A stretch of DNA of 64,000 bases from Clostridium sp. AWRP (GCF_004006395.2 NZ_CP029758.2:1612001-1676000); one strand, 5' to 3'. Shown: positions 53,896-62,646, numbered from the stretch's first letter. Notes: generated from the sequence alone by a model not told the origin. Translations and numbers: made by a program.

Positions 53896-54765
53896 CTATG
53901 GGGCGACATCTCTATAAGCACCGTAAATATTAGCACCTGTTACTAAATCACCTGCATTAAGTGCGGGTACTACAGGGATTGTATACGTCTTATTAATATT
54001 CATTGGTTTATCAGTCGAATTGATATATTCATCTGAAACATAATATTTATCAATGGTACCATTACTTCTTCTTACAACTAATTCTATTATTACTACAAAT
54101 ATGGAATCTTCTTCAATTGTTCCGGTTGCTATGACTTCGATTAGACTAGGATTTGGAGGAACTGGAGGAATAATAGGATTACAACTATTAATTATTTGTA
54201 CTGATAGATGAAAATCATGATTGCAATTTAATTTGTTATTTTTAGTGTGTGTAGTATCATTGTGTTTATAAGTGATGCTTATAAAAGGAACTATCTGTTG
54301 TTTTTTTGCTAATACCGATCCAAAACTTGCTATAGCGTTGTTCCATATATTAGAAATCATTATACCCTTGTTTGATGAAGGATTTTTAATCCATGAAGAA
54401 ACTATATGAGTTATATTTATAGCAACTGTTGATTTTGATGTCATTGGATAAAACCTAGTTCCGCTAAATTTATCCGCTAATGGAATTCTAGAATAAGTAG
54501 TGTATATGCTAAAATGGTCATATATTGGATATATTATAAACTCAACACTTTTATCATTATGAAAATTATCACATTTAAATAGTGTTAATTCAGCGTTGGT
54601 TACTATAATATTATTTGGTAATGAAGAAATATTGAAATAAAGTAAACTATGATACTCAAATTCGTCATCACATCCTACGATCATCTTGTAGTCTTGAATA
54701 TTCCCATTTGGGATTTTATCAGTTAATGTGAGACTTTTACTTGCTTGAATCGTAAATGTATCCAA
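53896..54765 (-). CDS. DNRLRE-domain protein
   Basis: 289 residues. TTG at 54765 is the start, since GGAGGTGATATC lies immediately before it. The first about 165 residues match the DNRLRE beta-sandwich seen in secreted surface proteins: DYKMIVGCDDEFEYHSLLYF, VTNAELTLFK, STVAINITHIVSSWIKNPSS and KGIMISN. A Pro-rich hinge (NPIIPPVPPNPSLIEV) leads to a second beta-rich domain. No signal peptide is visible. It may be a structural or sporulation-coat-like protein; no firm function. It sits inside the 2-kb block between 88-bp repeats, with a decayed copy of its C-terminal domain just upstream. Confidence 0.75.
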   Translation of the reverse strand: MDTFTIQASKSLTLTDKIPNGNIQDYKMIVGCDDEFEYHSLLYFNISSLPNNIIVTNAELTLFKCDNFHNDKSVEFIIYPIYDHFSIYTTYSRIPLADKFSGTRFYPMTSKSTVAINITHIVSSWIKNPSSNKGIMISNIWNNAIASFGSVLAKKQQIVPFISITYKHNDTTHTKNNKLNCNHDFHLSVQIINSCNPIIPPVPPNPSLIEVIATGTIEEDSIFVVIIELVVRRSNGTIDKYYVSDEYINSTDKPMNINKTYTIPVVPALNAGDLVTGANIYGAYRDVAP

Positions 54766-54836
54766 AGATATCACCTCCAATTTAAAATGATATAATAGGT
54801 GTAGAATAACATTTTCATGCTTTGGCCATCTACATA

Positions 54837-55015
54837 TTATGACTGAACTATTTCAGTTCTTAATGATTTATAACTCGTTAACGTTACAATTTCACCTGTT
54901 GCTAATTTTGGGATAATTGCAAGGTTAATGGTATTATTAACAGCTAATGGGGTTGTACCTATTCAATTATTATAAACATAAACTTTTGTCTAATAAATAT
55001 AGTATTTAGAATTTG
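54837..55015 (-). pseudogene. Degenerate copy of the DNRLRE protein's C-terminal domain
   Basis: The minus strand reads NSKYYI, stop, TKVYVYNN, stop, then IGTTPLAVNNTINLAIIPKL and ATGEIVTLTSYK to a final stop at 54837. This parallels the C-terminal segment of the intact gene (KYYVSDEYINSTDKP, NINKTYTIPVVPALNAGDLV). Two internal stops show it is dead. Confidence 0.65.
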
Positions 55016-55150
55016 TGAAATTGTTACAATGTTATCATTTAAAAGACAATAAAAATACATTCAGCTTAAGATGGAACTTTGCACTTTATGACACACATGC
55101 TGTTACTAAGGCTACTGAACATAGCAGAACAACTACGAATCAAAGGTATT

Positions 55151-55238
55151 TCAAATTATTATGCAATAATAAGAGAAAATTGTAAACTGTAAGTTTTAAA
55201 TATTCAAATATTTTTAGAAAAAAATTAAAAAAATGGAT
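55151..55238. repeat. 88-bp direct repeat, right copy
   Basis: Matches 52988-53075 (85 of 88 positions). Its last base is the first T of the TTGACA of the following promoter. Confidence 0.9.
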
Positions 55239-55266
55239 TGACAATGCCGCAAAAAAATAATATACT
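55238..55266 (+). promoter_or_regulatory. Promoter of the T-box/threonine dehydratase unit
   Basis: TTGACA (55238-55243), 17 bp, TATACT (55261-55266). Nearly the same as the promoter at 4134. Confidence 0.82.
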
Positions 55267-55287
55267 TAACAACAAGTTAGTAATAAA

Positions 55288-55600
55288 TACAAGCTTTGAT
55301 GGAGAAAGAAATATTTAATGTTTAACTGAAGAGAGCCAGCGTTGGTGTAAGTTGGCGTTAACATAAATATGTAACTATCACTCCGGAGCTTCCAAGTAGA
55401 AAGGCTTTTGCCAAGTAAATGAGGACGTGTACCAGCGATATATGGTTAGGGTTCACGATGAATAGATGTTTTATTTAAGTTGACCTGAGTGGAGTGGTAA
55501 TTAGTGTATCTAATTGCAATTGAGGTGGTACCGCGGAAAGTTAATCTTTCGTCCTTATAAGCATATTTAAAAGTATGTTTATAAGAACGAAAGATTTTTT
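55288..55600 (+). ncRNA. T-box riboswitch, Ile (ATC) specifier, before threonine dehydratase
   Basis: GATGGAGAAAGAAA, AGAGAGCC, specifier ATC (55377-55379) before ACTCCGGAG, T-box GAGGTGGTACCGCGG (about 55522-55536) and terminator AATCTTTCGTCCTTATAA with its complement and T7 (55543-55600). ATC codes Ile, matching the pathway of the next gene. About 85% alike to the T-box at 4168 by eye, and similarity continues into the untranslated part downstream. Confidence 0.94.
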
Positions 55601-55742
55601 TATTATATTACAAAATAATAATTTGAAAGGTGAGTGAATAGGGGGCTTTTACTTTATATTAGAAAATTTTTAGAATTGGGGCAAAGTTGAAGTACAGCAA
55701 TAATATTATTATATCGAGTATAAGAGAGGAGATTTGAAGATT

Positions 55743-56954
55743 ATGAAAGTAAATTTAACGTTAAAGGATGTATTAGAGGCTAGTAAAAGAATAGAAGGAA
55801 TATGTGTAAAAACTAAATTAATATATAGTTCGGAATTTAGCAGAGAAAGTGGTAATGAGGTATATATAAAACCAGAAAACCTTCAAATTACTGGAGCATT
55901 TAAGTTAAGAGGTGCATCAAACAAAATTGTTAAACTAAGTGATGAGCAAAAAGCAAAGGGACTTATAGCTTCTTCTGCAGGAAATCATGCTCAAGGTGTA
56001 GCATACTCTGCACAAAAACTTGGAATTAAGGCAACAATTGTTATGCCTGAAACTACTCCACTTATAAAGGTCCAAGCTACTAAAAACTATGGTGCTGATG
56101 TAGTACTTAAAGGAAAAGTTTATGATGAGGCTTATGAAGAAGCTAAAAGACTAGAGAAAGAAAATGGGTATACTTTTGTTCATCCTTTTAATGATGTAGA
56201 TGTAATGGCAGGCCAGGGAACTATAGCACTTGAGATAATAGAAGAACTAAAGGATGTAGATGCTATATTAGTACCAATAGGTGGAGGTGGATTAATAAGT
56301 GGAATAGCAGTAGCTGCTAAATCTATTAATCCTAATATAAAAGTAATAGGAGTTCAAGCTGAAGGTGCAAATCCTATGAAAGTTTCTTTTGATACAGGTA
56401 AACTCACTTATGCAGAGAAAGTTGATACTATCGCTGATGGTGCAGCAGTAAAGCAGCCTGGAGATCTTACTTTTGAAGTGATAAAGGAGTATGTAGATGA
56501 AATTGTTACAGTAAGTGATAAAGAACTTATGGAAGCTGTGTTTGTTGTTTTAGAAAAACATAAGCTTGTAGCAGAGGCAACAGGAGTAATGTCCTTAGCA
56601 GCGCTAAAAAGATTAAACTTTAAAGGAAAAAAGGTAGTTTCCCTAATAAGTGGAGGAAATATAGATGTAGTAACAATGGCATCTCTTTTAAATAATGGGT
56701 TATTTTCAAGAGGAAGGATATTCTGTTTCTCAGTTAAACTTAAGGACACTCCAGGACAACTTCTTAAAATATCTCAGATATTAGCAGAAAAAGGAGCTAA
56801 TGTAATAAAATTGGATCACAATCAGTTCAAGGCTGTTGACAGATTGAAACATGTGGTTTTAGAAGTTACAGTAGAAACAAATGGGTATGAGCATATAGAA
56901 TCTATAGTTAAGGCATTAAATGATGAAGGATATGATGTAGATAGAGTTTGTTAG
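55743..56954 (+). CDS. ilvA: Threonine ammonia-lyase (dehydratase) with ACT domain
   Basis: 403 residues from ATG 55743; the in-frame TTG 55734 is only 2 bp from GGAG and rejected. The PLP Lys lies in ITGAFKLRGASNK; SSAGNHAQGVAYSA binds the cofactor phosphate region and PIGGGGLISGIA is the glycine loop. A single C-terminal ACT domain (from about 325: VKLKDTPGQLLKISQILAEK) is regulatory. It converts threonine to 2-oxobutyrate and ammonia, the first step to isoleucine. Size and ACT type are nearer the TdcB-like short form than long IlvA. The Ile T-box upstream supports a biosynthetic role. Confidence 0.93.
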   Translation: MKVNLTLKDVLEASKRIEGICVKTKLIYSSEFSRESGNEVYIKPENLQITGAFKLRGASNKIVKLSDEQKAKGLIASSAGNHAQGVAYSAQKLGIKATIVMPETTPLIKVQATKNYGADVVLKGKVYDEAYEEAKRLEKENGYTFVHPFNDVDVMAGQGTIALEIIEELKDVDAILVPIGGGGLISGIAVAAKSINPNIKVIGVQAEGANPMKVSFDTGKLTYAEKVDTIADGAAVKQPGDLTFEVIKEYVDEIVTVSDKELMEAVFVVLEKHKLVAEATGVMSLAALKRLNFKGKKVVSLISGGNIDVVTMASLLNNGLFSRGRIFCFSVKLKDTPGQLLKISQILAEKGANVIKLDHNQFKAVDRLKHVVLEVTVETNGYEHIESIVKALNDEGYDVDRVC

Positions 56955-56974
56955 GAAGAAAGCAAATTCTTTAA

Positions 56975-57010
56975 AAAGGCGGATAGTGTTAAAGCTATCC
57001 GCTTTATTTA
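56975..57010 (+). terminator. Terminator after threonine dehydratase
   Basis: GCGGATAG TGTTAAAG CTATCCGC followed by TTTATTTA. Confidence 0.85.
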
Positions 57011-57163
57011 AACATGATTAGATAATCTATTTGTGTGGTACTTCTCCATAATTCTTTATATGATTAGCTGAAGTTTTTACATATTTAAAAACAGTTTGAT
57101 GTTTTTTATTGTCATACTCTTGAATATAATGATAGTAAATTATATTGTAAATAATTAGAAATT

Positions 57164-57191
57164 TTGAGATTATCAATATAAATAGTATAAT
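57164..57191 (+). promoter_or_regulatory. Probable promoter of the 57281 gene
   Basis: TTGAGA (57164-57169) and TATAAT (57186-57191) with 16-bp spacer, about 90 bp upstream of the gene. Confidence 0.55.
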
Positions 57192-57280
57192 AGAAGATAA
57201 GAGTATTTAATTTAAATTAAATATTCTAAAAGTACTTAATAACTAACCACCAAAAAAAGATATGAATAAGGAGAGATAGT

Positions 57281-57796
57281 ATGGGCATTACAGTTAAAAA
57301 TGTAATAAAAAAATTAAAGCCAGATGTATCTGAATTTGTTATGAAAGAGTTAGAAAAGCTGGACTCTAAGTGTTATTTACAAAGGCATGAATCTGATTAT
57401 AGGTTTAATATACATCAAAAAGAAAACAAAAAGATAAATTTACCTACAAGTGGAGGGGAACCTTGTATGAGAGCTTATGTATATGGAAACCTTATGTTTA
57501 CGGAAGATAATATTTATTTATCAAATAAATGTATAAGCAATTCAGAAGTATTAGAACATGATAGTTATAGGTCGATTTATGAAAACCAATATAATAAATT
57601 TGTGAAGCAATTAGAAGATAAGGACAATGAAGAAGACGCAAAAAAATTTAAAAGCGAAAATTTTATTAAAAAAGATGAAGATGATATGGAAGGAATAAAA
57701 ATTACAGATGAGAATGTTGATGAAATAGTGAATAGCTTACTTAGTAATATGCCACCTTTTTCTGAAGAATACATTAAGATGTTTTCTGAGCTGTAG
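57281..57796 (+). CDS. Uncharacterised 171-residue protein
   Basis: Not recognised. AAGGAGAGATAGT precedes the ATG. The product is soluble, with no signal peptide or TM helix; the first half has a compact region with two Cys (SKCYLQRHES, GGEPCMRAYVYG), the second half is strongly charged and probably helical (QLEDKDNEEDAKKF, KKDEDDMEGIKIT), ending in a hydrophobic MPPFSEEYIKMF. It stands alone behind its own promoter and terminator-bounded neighbour. No function is proposed. Confidence 0.7.
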   Translation: MGITVKNVIKKLKPDVSEFVMKELEKLDSKCYLQRHESDYRFNIHQKENKKINLPTSGGEPCMRAYVYGNLMFTEDNIYLSNKCISNSEVLEHDSYRSIYENQYNKFVKQLEDKDNEEDAKKFKSENFIKKDEDDMEGIKITDENVDEIVNSLLSNMPPFSEEYIKMFSEL

Positions 57797-57943
57797 ATAA
57801 CTTTAATTCCTGTCAGATAATAAATTTGGAAGGAATCTAGTAATAAGTTGATTTTTATCTGGATATAAAAGAAAGATGAAAAATAAATGAAAGTTTTCAT
57901 CTATTTTCCATCCAGGTTACAATAGAAACTCAAACAAATTTAA

Positions 57944-58516
57944 TTAATCCATAAATTCAATAGTATCTTTTGCAAGCCTTTTTATTCTAGCAAGAGAATA
58001 TACATGATATCCTTGTTTATCAAGGAGTTTACGGCCGGGTTGAAAGGACTTTTCAATAACAATTCCAATTCCCGCTACCTTTGCACCACACTGTTCAACC
58101 AGGCGTATAGTACCTTTTGAAGCTTCTCCATTAGCTAAAAAGTCATCAATTATAAGAATATTATCCTCATGGCATATGTATTTTTTTGATAAAGTAAGTT
58201 CATAATTAGAGTCCTTGGTAAATGAGTGAACTGTAGTTTGATATACATCTTCACTTAATATTTTGGATTCTTTCTTTTTTAATATTACCATAGGTAAATC
58301 CATCTGAAGAGCAGTCATAACAGCTGGGGCTATTCCTGAACTTTCAATAGTAAATATCTTTGTGATTCCCATATCTTTAAAATGTTCTGTAAAACTTTTT
58401 CCTATGGAATACATGAGTTTTGGATCAACTTTATGATTTAAAAATGAATCTACTTTTAATATTGATTCACTTAAGGCATGTCCTTCCTCTAAGATTTTTT
58501 TTCGTAATTCCTTCAT
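57944..58516 (-). CDS. xpt: Xanthine phosphoribosyltransferase
   Basis: 190 residues, the standard Xpt length. The PRPP loop is ILIIDDFLANGEASKG; the N-terminal EGHALSESILKVDSFLNH is typical of Xpt. It makes XMP from xanthine and PRPP in purine salvage. It follows the permease gene after 21 bp and shares its guanine riboswitch. Confidence 0.95.
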   Translation of the reverse strand: MKELRKKILEEGHALSESILKVDSFLNHKVDPKLMYSIGKSFTEHFKDMGITKIFTIESSGIAPAVMTALQMDLPMVILKKKESKILSEDVYQTTVHSFTKDSNYELTLSKKYICHEDNILIIDDFLANGEASKGTIRLVEQCGAKVAGIGIVIEKSFQPGRKLLDKQGYHVYSLARIKRLAKDTIEFMD

Positions 58517-58537
58517 AAATTAACACCTCGCGATTTT

Positions 58538-59854
58538 TTATTTTTCTTCTTTCAAAATAAGATTTAATATAAGTGCTGCAATAGTTCCTGTAGAGATACC
58601 AGATGAAAAAATCATCTTTAAACTTTCTGGAAGGTTTGATAAAATTTCAGGCCTAAAGGTAACTCCAAGACCCAAACCTATAGAAGTTGCTATTATGAGA
58701 AGGTTCCTATTATTTAATTTTACCTTACTTAAGGTTTGAATTCCAGCAGCAGCAACTGTTCCAAACATTACTATTCCAACACCACCAAGTACAACTTGAG
58801 GCATTGCGTTTATTATTGCAGCAAATTTAGGAAATAATCCAAGTATAATAAGTATTATTCCTGCAGTCATTGTGACAAATTTACTTGCAACTTTAGTAAG
58901 GGGAATCAATCCCACGTTTTGACTAAAAGAAGTGTTTGGCATAGCACCAAATATTCCAGCAATTGCACTTCCAATTCCATCAGAAAGTACACCATGTGAA
59001 ATACTGATATCATCTTCTTTAATACCTGATATTTCGTTTATTGCTCTTAAATTTCCTACAGTACTTATGACAGAAACTAAATATGCCGGAATAAAGGGAA
59101 GTAGAACACTTGAATTAAAGGTGATACCATGTTGAAATATTTTTGGAAGTGTTACTATACTTGCTTTTGAAATAGATGAAAAATCTACCATACCAAGAGC
59201 AATACAAATTATGTAACCTGCTGCCATCCCAATTAAAATTGAGGCACTGCTTAAAAGCCCTTTGCCATAATGATTTAAAAGTAAAGTAATTAAGGTTACA
59301 GTTAACGCAATGCCTATATTTTTTAAACTCCCATAATTTTGAACTCCAGAACCTCCTGCCGCCCAATCTATTGAAACTGGCAGAAGTGTAAGTCCTATTA
59401 GGCATACAACTATTCCAGTTACAATTGGTGGGAAAAGCTTCATTATGTATTTAATAGAAAAGCTTAAAATAATTACAATAAGTGCTCCTAATATAGTGGC
59501 TCCAAATACGCCGGAAAGTCCAAATCTTTTTCCAACGGCTACAGCCGGGGCTACAAAAGTGATGTCTGTTCCCATAATACAAGCTACTCTTGCTCCAACT
59601 GGGCCAATACCCCTAGATTGTATGAAGGTAGCTATTCCAGCTACTAGAATTGCAGCACTTATTAGTGCCGTAGATGCATGGGAGTCGAGTTTTAGTGAAG
59701 ATGAAATGATTATTGGGACTACAATAATTCCACCAAAAGCAGCAAAAATGTGCTGAAATCCTAATAAAATTTGAGATAATAATTTAGGTTTATCATAAAC
59801 TCCATAAATTAATCCTATTTCAGATGCTTGTTCTTCTTGTCTTTTAGCTTCCAT
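58538..59854 (-). CDS. pbuX: Xanthine/uracil permease (NCS2), xanthine transporter
   Basis: 438 residues from the ATG at 59854, 7 bp after AAGGAG; an earlier in-frame start at 59893 has no site. About 12-14 TM helices. LLGFQHIFAAFGG, the substrate-binding helix region GLTLLPVSIDWAAGG and PNTSFSQNVGLIPLTKVASK (NCS2 signature) identify a purine permease. Paired with xpt as in many Firmicutes, so xanthine is the likely substrate. Controlled by the guanine riboswitch upstream; a MITE lies between riboswitch and gene. Confidence 0.93.
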   Translation of the reverse strand: MEAKRQEEQASEIGLIYGVYDKPKLLSQILLGFQHIFAAFGGIIVVPIIISSSLKLDSHASTALISAAILVAGIATFIQSRGIGPVGARVACIMGTDITFVAPAVAVGKRFGLSGVFGATILGALIVIILSFSIKYIMKLFPPIVTGIVVCLIGLTLLPVSIDWAAGGSGVQNYGSLKNIGIALTVTLITLLLNHYGKGLLSSASILIGMAAGYIICIALGMVDFSSISKASIVTLPKIFQHGITFNSSVLLPFIPAYLVSVISTVGNLRAINEISGIKEDDISISHGVLSDGIGSAIAGIFGAMPNTSFSQNVGLIPLTKVASKFVTMTAGIILIILGLFPKFAAIINAMPQVVLGGVGIVMFGTVAAAGIQTLSKVKLNNRNLLIIATSIGLGLGVTFRPEILSNLPESLKMIFSSGISTGTIAALILNLILKEEK

Positions 59855-59894
59855 GATAGACTCCTTTTTGAAAATATAAAGTTTTAAGTACATA

Positions 59895-60155
59895 ACTCAA
59901 CTTTCACACATTAAAAACTTTGCGGCCTAAATGAATTCACAATTCACAGTTCACAATGCACAATTTCGGTAGATTTTTCTCCGCTGTGCTGCGAAAAATT
60001 TTAAATTTGAAGCTTATTGAAGCTTTGCTTCAATGGTGCTATATTTTAGATTTTCTAAAGTTTTAACGAAAGAAAATCATCCTTAATTGTGAACTGTGCA
60101 TCGTGCATTGTGAATTAATTGCTTCGCAATTTTTTTAAACTGCGAAAGTTAAGAA
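59895..60155. mobile_element. Palindromic MITE in the pbuX leader
   Basis: The terminal arms are long imperfect inverted repeats: 59895-59965 and 60085-60155. The inner parts read AATTCACAATTCACAGTTCA and, on the other side, GTGCATCGTGCATTGTGAATT-like sequence; the outer parts CTCAACTTTCACA and TGCGAAAGTTAAG. It encodes no protein and has the look of a miniature transposon. It adds about 260 nt to the riboswitch-pbuX untranslated leader. Confidence 0.7.
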
Positions 60156-60156
60156 T

Positions 60157-60188
60157 ATAAAAAATACCCCATAAAAAATGAGGTATAT
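60157..60188 (-). terminator. Terminator of the guanine riboswitch
   Basis: On the minus strand ATACCTCAT and ATGGGGTAT form a hairpin followed by TTTTTT, the off-state of the riboswitch. Confidence 0.8.
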
Positions 60189-60212
60189 TTGAAAAATGTG
60201 TAAAATTTCAAA

Positions 60213-60287
60213 TAACCTCGTAGTCTGCTTATTTAAGGTTAGCAGGTAGAAACTTTCGGACCATATTACCGAGTGTATACGAGTTAT
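60213..60287 (-). ncRNA. Purine (guanine-type) riboswitch
   Basis: On the minus strand: P1 AACTCGT/ACGAGGTT, ACTCGGTAATATGG, CCGAAAGTTTCTACC and loop CTTAAATAAGCAGACTACGA. The specificity base in GACTACG is C, so guanine/hypoxanthine rather than adenine. It controls pbuX-xpt. Confidence 0.95.
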
Positions 60288-60446
60288 TGCTTATGTATGG
60301 TTAAAGTCACAAATAAGATTATAACACATTTCATATTAAAGTATAATGTAAAATATTCCATGGTATTAGAAGGCTAAATTATATAAATTTAATTTAATGT
60401 AATATAATTTTGATTAAAATGGAAGAATAAATTATAAAGCTGCTTT

Positions 60447-60626
60447 TTATCCGATGACTACCCGCACTAATACTCCCACTTTTTCAAGTGAGGGTAAAGA
60501 GCGGTTACGTCCCTGGATAACGATTTTTCCTAAAGGATAACGCCTTCTAAGTGCTGAAGCACTTAGAATCCTGTTAATAAGCATCAGATGGAGTTAAAAC
60601 TCTATCTGATGTCAAGAACTCTGTTT
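60447..60626 (+). repeat. Dispersed structured repeat, copy C
   Basis: Starts TTATCCGATGACTACCCGC and contains CCGCACT/AGAGCGG, a compensating change against copy A (CTGCTCT/AGAGCAG), then TACGTCCCTGGATAACG. An extra CTAAGTGCTGAAGCACTTAG hairpin precedes the end hairpin CATCAGATGGAGTT/AACTCTATCTGATG and the end TCAAGAACTCTGTTT. It lies upstream of the McrB-like gene. Confidence 0.75.
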
Positions 60627-60652
60627 ATTATAAACTAAAAAGGGGAATTCCT

Positions 60653-62551
60653 ATGAAAAAAAGCGTATTTTATAAATGGCTAAAAATAATAAAAAAATTG
60701 GATGATATGACTTGTAATGCTCAAATTTCAAATTGTATTATAATAGAAGAATCTTATGGAGATCTAGATGATTCTTATGTAAGGGATAAGTGTGAGTCTA
60801 TTTTTTCTAAACTTTCTTATACTGAAAAAGAGGATGATGAAAATATAACTTCAAAAAATCTTTTTAATTCATTGAAATTATATGAGGAGTTTAAAGAAAA
60901 CAAACTTCTTCAGGAAATAATGGATATGCCTGATATAGATCCGGATAAATACGATGGGTCCTATGAGCTTGTCAGGGAAACAGTAGAGTCCTTTTCAAGA
61001 ACACCAATAGATGTTATAGATGTAAGTGATTTGGATATGCTATATTTTATGACTGTGGGTACCTGGAAAGTTAAGGTAAAATATAAAATCCAAAAAATAA
61101 AAAATAGTCATTTGCCTATAGAAGAAAAGAAAAGGCTAACAAAAATATTTAATTCTGTAATGGAGAGAGCTAGAAAACATGAATATGAAAATGTTGTAGG
61201 TGACTGGTCTGTAGGAATGTTTAGCACTGGATTTTACACATTCACTTCAAAATCAGATGAAGAGAGCGCTAGAAGATTTATATCTTTGTGTATAAAAATA
61301 CATAAATCATATGATGAAAATGAAATCCTTCATATGGCTGAGGAAACCTTTAAAACTAGTATAAAAGGTATGCAAGCAGTGGAAGCTTCAGTTATTCTTC
61401 ATTGCTTGAAGCCTTACATTTTCCCTATAATTAATACGGATACAATTGAAGATTACGTTTTGCTTGAAGAAAAAGGTATAATTTTTACAGATCCAAAAGA
61501 ACTTACAAATTATGTTGAAAATACTAGGAAAATTAGAGAGTTTAGGGATGAAGAGTGTCTGTTTAGAAATTACAAAGTATTGGATATGAAATTACTAAGC
61601 ATAGAGAGAATGAAAATAGATAAGTCCAAGTATACTGAAATTGTGCCAAATAGGGATGTTATTAATGAAGAAGATTTAGAAATACCTGCTTGTTCAAAAT
61701 CTACGTATTCTAAAGAGGATTTCTTAAATGAAATATTTATGGAAGAAGGTCAGTATGATGTTATATATAATCTTTTAAGGCATAAAAAGAACATAATTCT
61801 AAAAGGTCCATCTGGTGTTGGTAAAACTTTTATAGCCCAAAAATTTGTTTATTCTATAATGGAACAAAGAGATGATGCAAGGGTTAAGATGATTCAGTTT
61901 CATGAGGGATATTCTTACGAAAATTTTGTCATAGGTTATAGACCAGAAAAGAATGGGTTTAGTCTTAAATACGGCATATTTTATCGTTTTTGCAAGCAAG
62001 CCCAAAATGATTCCAGACGGCCCTATTACTTTATAATTGATGAAATAGACAGGGGAAATCTGAGTAAGATTTTTGGGGAAGCTATCATGCTTGTTGAGGC
62101 TGATAAGAGGGGAGAAAATTATGCTATATCTCTACCTTATATTGAAAACTTATTTTATATACCAAGAAATGTTTATATTATAGGCACTATGAGTGCACGT
62201 AAAGGCAGCAGCAGAGTGTTTGATTGTGGTCTTAGAAGACGTTTTGCTTTTATTGAAATTGAACCTGCATTTAGTAATTTAAATTTTAGAAGATATATAG
62301 AAAATAAGAATGAAGAATTGGCAGACAGTATTATTGAAAAGTTTATAAAACTTAATGAAGATATTGAAAATGATCCTTCCTTAGGTGGGGATTTTCGTAT
62401 AGGGCACAGCTATTTTTGTACGCCGAAGAATACATTAAGCAAAGAGGAATATAAAAGTATTATTCAATATGAAATTTTACCTCAGATTGCCGAATATTGG
62501 ACTAATGAACCTTACAGAATAAAAAAGTGGATAAAAGAACTTATAAAGTAA
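60653..62551 (+). CDS. McrB-like AAA+ ATPase, without McrC
   Basis: 632 residues. The first about 360 are an unrecognised, largely helical region (contains GDWSVGMFSTGFYTFTS and a Cys-His segment EASVILHCLKPY). The C-terminal AAA+ module is McrB-type: Walker A GPSGVGKTF (about 385-393), FHEGYSYENFVIGYRP, Walker B YYFIIDEIDRGNLSKIFGEA and GLRRRFAFIEIEP. The McrB consensus MNTADRS after GT is replaced by MSARKGSS, so nucleotide handling may differ. No McrC nuclease or methylase is adjacent; a MarR gene with its own promoter follows. It may be a stand-alone defence or stress ATPase. AAAAGGGGAATTCCT precedes the ATG. Confidence 0.82.
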   Translation: MKKSVFYKWLKIIKKLDDMTCNAQISNCIIIEESYGDLDDSYVRDKCESIFSKLSYTEKEDDENITSKNLFNSLKLYEEFKENKLLQEIMDMPDIDPDKYDGSYELVRETVESFSRTPIDVIDVSDLDMLYFMTVGTWKVKVKYKIQKIKNSHLPIEEKKRLTKIFNSVMERARKHEYENVVGDWSVGMFSTGFYTFTSKSDEESARRFISLCIKIHKSYDENEILHMAEETFKTSIKGMQAVEASVILHCLKPYIFPIINTDTIEDYVLLEEKGIIFTDPKELTNYVENTRKIREFRDEECLFRNYKVLDMKLLSIERMKIDKSKYTEIVPNRDVINEEDLEIPACSKSTYSKEDFLNEIFMEEGQYDVIYNLLRHKKNIILKGPSGVGKTFIAQKFVYSIMEQRDDARVKMIQFHEGYSYENFVIGYRPEKNGFSLKYGIFYRFCKQAQNDSRRPYYFIIDEIDRGNLSKIFGEAIMLVEADKRGENYAISLPYIENLFYIPRNVYIIGTMSARKGSSRVFDCGLRRRFAFIEIEPAFSNLNFRRYIENKNEELADSIIEKFIKLNEDIENDPSLGGDFRIGHSYFCTPKNTLSKEEYKSIIQYEILPQIAEYWTNEPYRIKKWIKELIK

Positions 62552-62558
62552 TATAGGG

Positions 62559-62599
62559 ACTATGAAGAAAGATTTTTAATCTAAACTTCATAGTTTTTA
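62559..62599 (+). terminator. Terminator after the McrB-like gene
   Basis: ACTATGAAG and CTTCATAGT with a following TTTTTAT. Confidence 0.75.
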
Positions 62600-62616
62600 T
62601 ATTTTGCGAAAAATTA

Positions 62617-62645
62617 TTGACATAATGTATAATTAAAATTATAAT
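62617..62645 (+). promoter_or_regulatory. Promoter of the marR-ABC operon
   Basis: TTGACA (62617-62622), 17 bp, TATAAT (62640-62645): a full consensus promoter. Confidence 0.85.
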
Positions 62646-62646
62646 A

